NCBI RefSeq assembly: GCF_026625565.1
Contig: NZ_CP112998.1
Location: 6,484,501-6,548,500, forward strand
DNA length: 64,000 nt
Source: Dyadobacter pollutisoli
Lineage (GTDB): Bacteria > Bacteroidota > Bacteroidia > Cytophagales > Spirosomataceae
Direction of reading: 5' to 3'
Of the stretch, positions 61,163 through 64,000 are shown piece by piece. The position numbers and the translations under genes are program-made. Below the pieces are notes generated by a model. That model saw nothing but the letters and a program-made list of their open reading frames with translations. It was not told the origin of the DNA and ran no database searches. The stretch's first letter is position 1. Each line of letters starts with the position of its first letter.

Positions 61163-63274
61163 TCATTTCCCAAACGCAGCCTTCCCGCTATCTAAAAACG
61201 CTGCAAAATTCGCGGGATTCAAATCGTAATTCTTGGGCTTTACCAGCAAATTCCCTTCATGATCGACCAGGCAATAATGTGGCTGCGCATTGTTATTGTA
61301 TTTCACGATCTGCAAATCGGCATTCTGGGCACCGATAGTTTTTTTGACTTTGTTGTCGTATTTTGAAGTGTACCAACTCGCTTCAGGCAACTCCGTTTTG
61401 TCGTCGACATACAATGCCACGATCACGTAATCGTCCCGCAAACGTTGCTGCACGGCCGGATCTACCCAAACCCTCGCTTCCATTTCACGGCAATTCACGC
61501 ACCCATGACCAGTGAAATCGATGAAAACGGGTTTGTTGACCTTCCTGGCGTAGGCCAATGCATCTTTATAATCAAAGAAACCATCGAGTTCGTGGGGTAA
61601 ATGGAAAAGATCGGCATACTTCCGGGCCTCGCCGGGAGCAATGGTAGAGGCAACTCCGGCGGTTCTTTTATTAAGGTCAAAATCCAATGTGGATTGCGGA
61701 GGCAGGTAACCAGCCAATGCTTTCAAAGGCGCGCCCCACATGCCGGGGATCATATATACTACGAATGTGAGTGTCACAATGGATAGCAGCAATCTTGGAA
61801 CGCTTACTTTTTCAGTCGGAGAATCGTGAGGTGTCCTGATTTTACCCAAAAGATAAAAACCTAGCAAGCCGAAAATGACGATCCAGAAAGCCAGATATAT
61901 TTCTCTGTCTAACAAACGCCAGTGATAAACCTGATCGGCAATGCTGAAAAATTTCAATGCCAATGCCAGTTCCAAGAAGCCCAAAACAACTTTTACAGTA
62001 TTCAGCCAGCCGCCGGATTTGGGCAAAGATTTTAACCATTGTGGAAAAAGGGCAAACAATGTAAACGGTATCGCAAATGCAGCAGAAAACGACGCCATTC
62101 CGATAATAGGTTTCACAACTTCACCACCCGCTGAGGCTACCAGCAAGCTTCCGACAATAGGCCCTGTGCAGGAAAATGAAACCAGTACCAATGTAAATGC
62201 CATAAAGAAAACACCAGCATAGCCGCCCTGATCCGCTTTTTGATCCATTTTGTTGACAAAACCGCTGGGTAACACGATTTCAAAAAGACCTAAAAAGGAC
62301 AGGCCAAATACAAAGAAAATGGCGAAGAAAAGTAGATTAGGAATCCAGTGCGTACTCAGAAAGTTGGCGAAAGCCGGGCCATTTAATCTCGAAACCACAG
62401 TACCTATCAATGTATAAATCAACACAATGGAAATGCCGTACATGAATGCTTTCAGCTTGCCTTTTTCCTGATTGGTGAAGTAGCTCACCGTCATCGGAAT
62501 AATCGGGAAGACGCACGGCGTAAGCAATGCAACCAGGCCTGATAGGAATGCGGCCAATGCAAAACCCCAGAGTGATTTGTCGGTCGTAGAATCTTCCTCG
62601 GCCAGTGGATCGGTTGTCGTGGTGTTTTTTATTTCGGTTTTTGAAGCAGAATCGGATGATATATTAGCGGTGTTTGCAGTAGTATCGGTTTCGGGGGTAG
62701 CAGAGGTAACGGTTTCAGCGGATGATACCGGAGCTTTGTCATCGGCGGGTGCTGCTGCTCCCACACTAGGCTCTTCGGATGGTCCGGTCGCCGCGGCTAC
62801 CACCTTTAACCCTTTGAATTCAAAATCATCATTGCCCGGAATACATAGGCCGGTGACGTGACTGCAGGTCTGGTATTCTGAGCTTCCTTTAATGACTGGA
62901 TTATCAGCGAGTACTTTGATCGTTTGTTTAAAAACGCCTTTTCCTTCGAAATACTTTACATTTCCTCCCCATACCTCCTCAAACTTGGTCTTGGCATTCT
63001 GAGGTTTCAGTTTTCCTACTACTTCAAAAGTATTGTTTTTTTCAAAGGTAAAAGTGGTCAGCATTGGTCCCAGGTCCGGATCGAAATCGGAGGAATACAT
63101 GTACCAATCCTTGTCGATCACTGCGGTGAAAACGAGGTCAACGGTCTCGCCTTTTTTAACTTCCGGCTTCGAAAACGTGTAAGTCCAATGTGCCTTGGCT
63201 TTTTGTATTTGTGCGAATGCGGAATAGGTAAGAAAAAGACAAATACCCAGAGAAAGGAAAATACTACGTTTCAT
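61163..63274 (-). CDS. dsbD: Thiol:disulfide interchange protein DsbD-like
   Basis: The 703-residue protein carries electrons from cytoplasmic thioredoxin to the periplasm. A signal peptide (cut near SAFAQ) leads to the alpha domain with a Cys pair (SEYQTCSHVTGLCIPG), then a Ser/Thr/Ala-rich acidic linker, then eight membrane helices of the beta domain with the redox cysteines in PCVFPIIPMT and SCTGPIVGSLL, then the gamma thioredoxin-like domain with C592-V-N-C595 in FTGHGCVNCREMEARVW. All cysteine pairs expected are present. It is divergent from argB. Confidence 0.95.
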   Translation of the reverse strand: MKRSIFLSLGICLFLTYSAFAQIQKAKAHWTYTFSKPEVKKGETVDLVFTAVIDKDWYMYSSDFDPDLGPMLTTFTFEKNNTFEVVGKLKPQNAKTKFEEVWGGNVKYFEGKGVFKQTIKVLADNPVIKGSSEYQTCSHVTGLCIPGNDDFEFKGLKVVAAATGPSEEPSVGAAAPADDKAPVSSAETVTSATPETDTTANTANISSDSASKTEIKNTTTTDPLAEEDSTTDKSLWGFALAAFLSGLVALLTPCVFPIIPMTVSYFTNQEKGKLKAFMYGISIVLIYTLIGTVVSRLNGPAFANFLSTHWIPNLLFFAIFFVFGLSFLGLFEIVLPSGFVNKMDQKADQGGYAGVFFMAFTLVLVSFSCTGPIVGSLLVASAGGEVVKPIIGMASFSAAFAIPFTLFALFPQWLKSLPKSGGWLNTVKVVLGFLELALALKFFSIADQVYHWRLLDREIYLAFWIVIFGLLGFYLLGKIRTPHDSPTEKVSVPRLLLSIVTLTFVVYMIPGMWGAPLKALAGYLPPQSTLDFDLNKRTAGVASTIAPGEARKYADLFHLPHELDGFFDYKDALAYARKVNKPVFIDFTGHGCVNCREMEARVWVDPAVQQRLRDDYVIVALYVDDKTELPEASWYTSKYDNKVKKTIGAQNADLQIVKYNNNAQPHYCLVDHEGNLLVKPKNYDLNPANFAAFLDSGKAAFGK

Positions 63275-63434
63275 GTTGCAGTTTGTGGATTAAGCTGAAT
63301 GCCTGAGCCTTCGGTTTATCGGCGATGTTATCTATTAATTTGATAGAGTTTTATACGGCTTTGCATACTCAACGTAATTTTGCTAAAAAAATTCATCAAT
63401 TAAAATTCCCTTTTCTGGCAAAAGTTGTTTCTGC

Positions 63435-63442
63435 TACCTTTG
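63435..63442 (+). promoter_or_regulatory. -7 box (TACCTTTG) of argB
   Basis: TACCTTTG matches the Bacteroidota -7 consensus, 34 bp before the argB ATG. A convincing -33 element was not found. The box is identical to those before marR and yceD. Confidence 0.6.
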
Positions 63443-63476
63443 TCGCCTCAATTTCAGAATAGTAAACAGCGTTTCC

Positions 63477-64000
63477 ATGTCCCAGGCACTTTATGTAGTT
63501 AAAATCGGCGGTAATGTCATTGATAATCCCGACGCATGTTCCAAATTTCTGAATGATTTTGCCCAATTGAAAGGGCAGAAGATCCTCGTTCACGGAGGAG
63601 GAAAGGTAGCGACTCAAATTGCCGCCAAATTGCAGATCGAAACACAAATGGTGGACGGGCGCCGGATCACTGATAAACCAATGCTGGACGTAGTAACAAT
63701 GGTATATGGCGGGCTGGTCAACAAGAATCTTGTTGCGCAATTACAGGCAGCAGGAAGTAATGCGATCGGCCTCACCGGTGCTGACGGCGGGATCATACGT
63801 TCGGTAAAGCGGCCGGTGAAAACCATTGATTATGGTTTTGTAGGGGATATTGAAGAGGTAAATGGTCAACAGATCAATGCATTGCTTCAGAGTAGCCTTG
63901 TTCCGGTCATTGCTCCGCTTACTTATAGTTCTGAGGGACTTTTATTGAATACCAATGCAGATACCATGGCCTCTGCAACTGCCGTAGCGATGTCCGGATT
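63477..64000 (+). CDS. argB: Acetylglutamate kinase (3' end beyond window)
   Basis: Reading from ATG 63477 gives 174 codons to the window end. The start SQALYVVKIGGNVIDN, the HGGGKVATQIAAKLQ loop, VDGRRITDKPMLDVVTMVY and NTNADTMASATAVAMSG match ArgB, which phosphorylates N-acetylglutamate in arginine synthesis. In Bacteroidota the route may use N-succinyl intermediates; that cannot be judged from this fragment. About 80-90 residues are missing. Confidence 0.93.
   Translation, partial: MSQALYVVKIGGNVIDNPDACSKFLNDFAQLKGQKILVHGGGKVATQIAAKLQIETQMVDGRRITDKPMLDVVTMVYGGLVNKNLVAQLQAAGSNAIGLTGADGGIIRSVKRPVKTIDYGFVGDIEEVNGQQINALLQSSLVPVIAPLTYSSEGLLLNTNADTMASATAVAMSG

Overview
The window looks like a chromosome segment of a Bacteroidota bacterium of the Cytophagales, most like Dyadobacter or another Spirosomataceae genus. 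The support is the gene order yceD-rpmF-plsX-fabH-efp-accB-accC, Bacteroidota-type -7 boxes (TAnnTTTG) ahead of several genes, Bacteroidota-specific families (DUF5777 barrels, DUF6702, DUF5618, DUF4965-type glutaminase-like enzymes, ECF sigma factors of the Bacteroides-expansion type) and lipoproteins with an acidic motif just after the lipobox cysteine. The genus is inference. No tRNA, rRNA, CRISPR array, insertion sequence or prophage was seen.

Layout. 1-9.2 kb: uronate catabolism (uxuA, uxaC, kdgK, eda, and uxaB on the opposite strand) beside a LacI regulator cut by the window edge and an orphan ECF sigma factor, interrupted by Uma2 and DUF3784 genes. 9.2-18.8 kb, minus strand: lon, a DUF6702 protein, rseP, a membrane-anchored MutS-like ATPase coupled to an ABC exporter, and an acyltransferase. 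19.0-23.2 kb: a five-gene envelope operon (ECF sigma, anti-sigma-like protein with a barrel-like C-terminus, Rieske lipoprotein, DUF5777 barrel, YceI). 23.2-33.8 kb: a secreted GH2 beta-galactosidase with a basic tail, coaX, a gamma-glutamylcyclotransferase-like protein, a conserved unknown, an atypical Nramp-family transporter, a Tat-exported Gfo/Idh/MocA protein, HigBA and DUF5618. 33.8-39.4 kb: the fatty-acid/lipid operon. 39.5-46 kb: sugar-type acetyltransferase, envelope protein, M61 peptidase, epimerase, PlsC-like acyltransferase, M48 lipoprotein. 46.1-52.4 kb: a MarR-controlled tripartite RND efflux system with visible operators. 52.5-61 kb: GIY-YIG protein, a small unknown gene behind a foldable 73-nt element, four tandem lipoprotein paralogues, a glutaminase-like enzyme and an MNT/HEPN pair. 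61.2-64 kb: dsbD and the start of argB.

The most unusual signals are: (1) the four lipoprotein paralogues, each with a direct repeat of CTATTCG (14-bp period) whose downstream half lies 141-142 bp before the start codon; (2) a decayed copy of the 3' end of the neighbouring glutaminase-like gene lying inside that array, which records how it duplicated; (3) a class of intergenic elements built of 7-bp words at several loci; (4) the sigma/barrel/Rieske/DUF5777/YceI operon; (5) the 73-nt element at 53.2-53.3 kb; and (6) MarR operators at both promoters of the efflux locus. All family assignments were made by reading the sequence, without searches.
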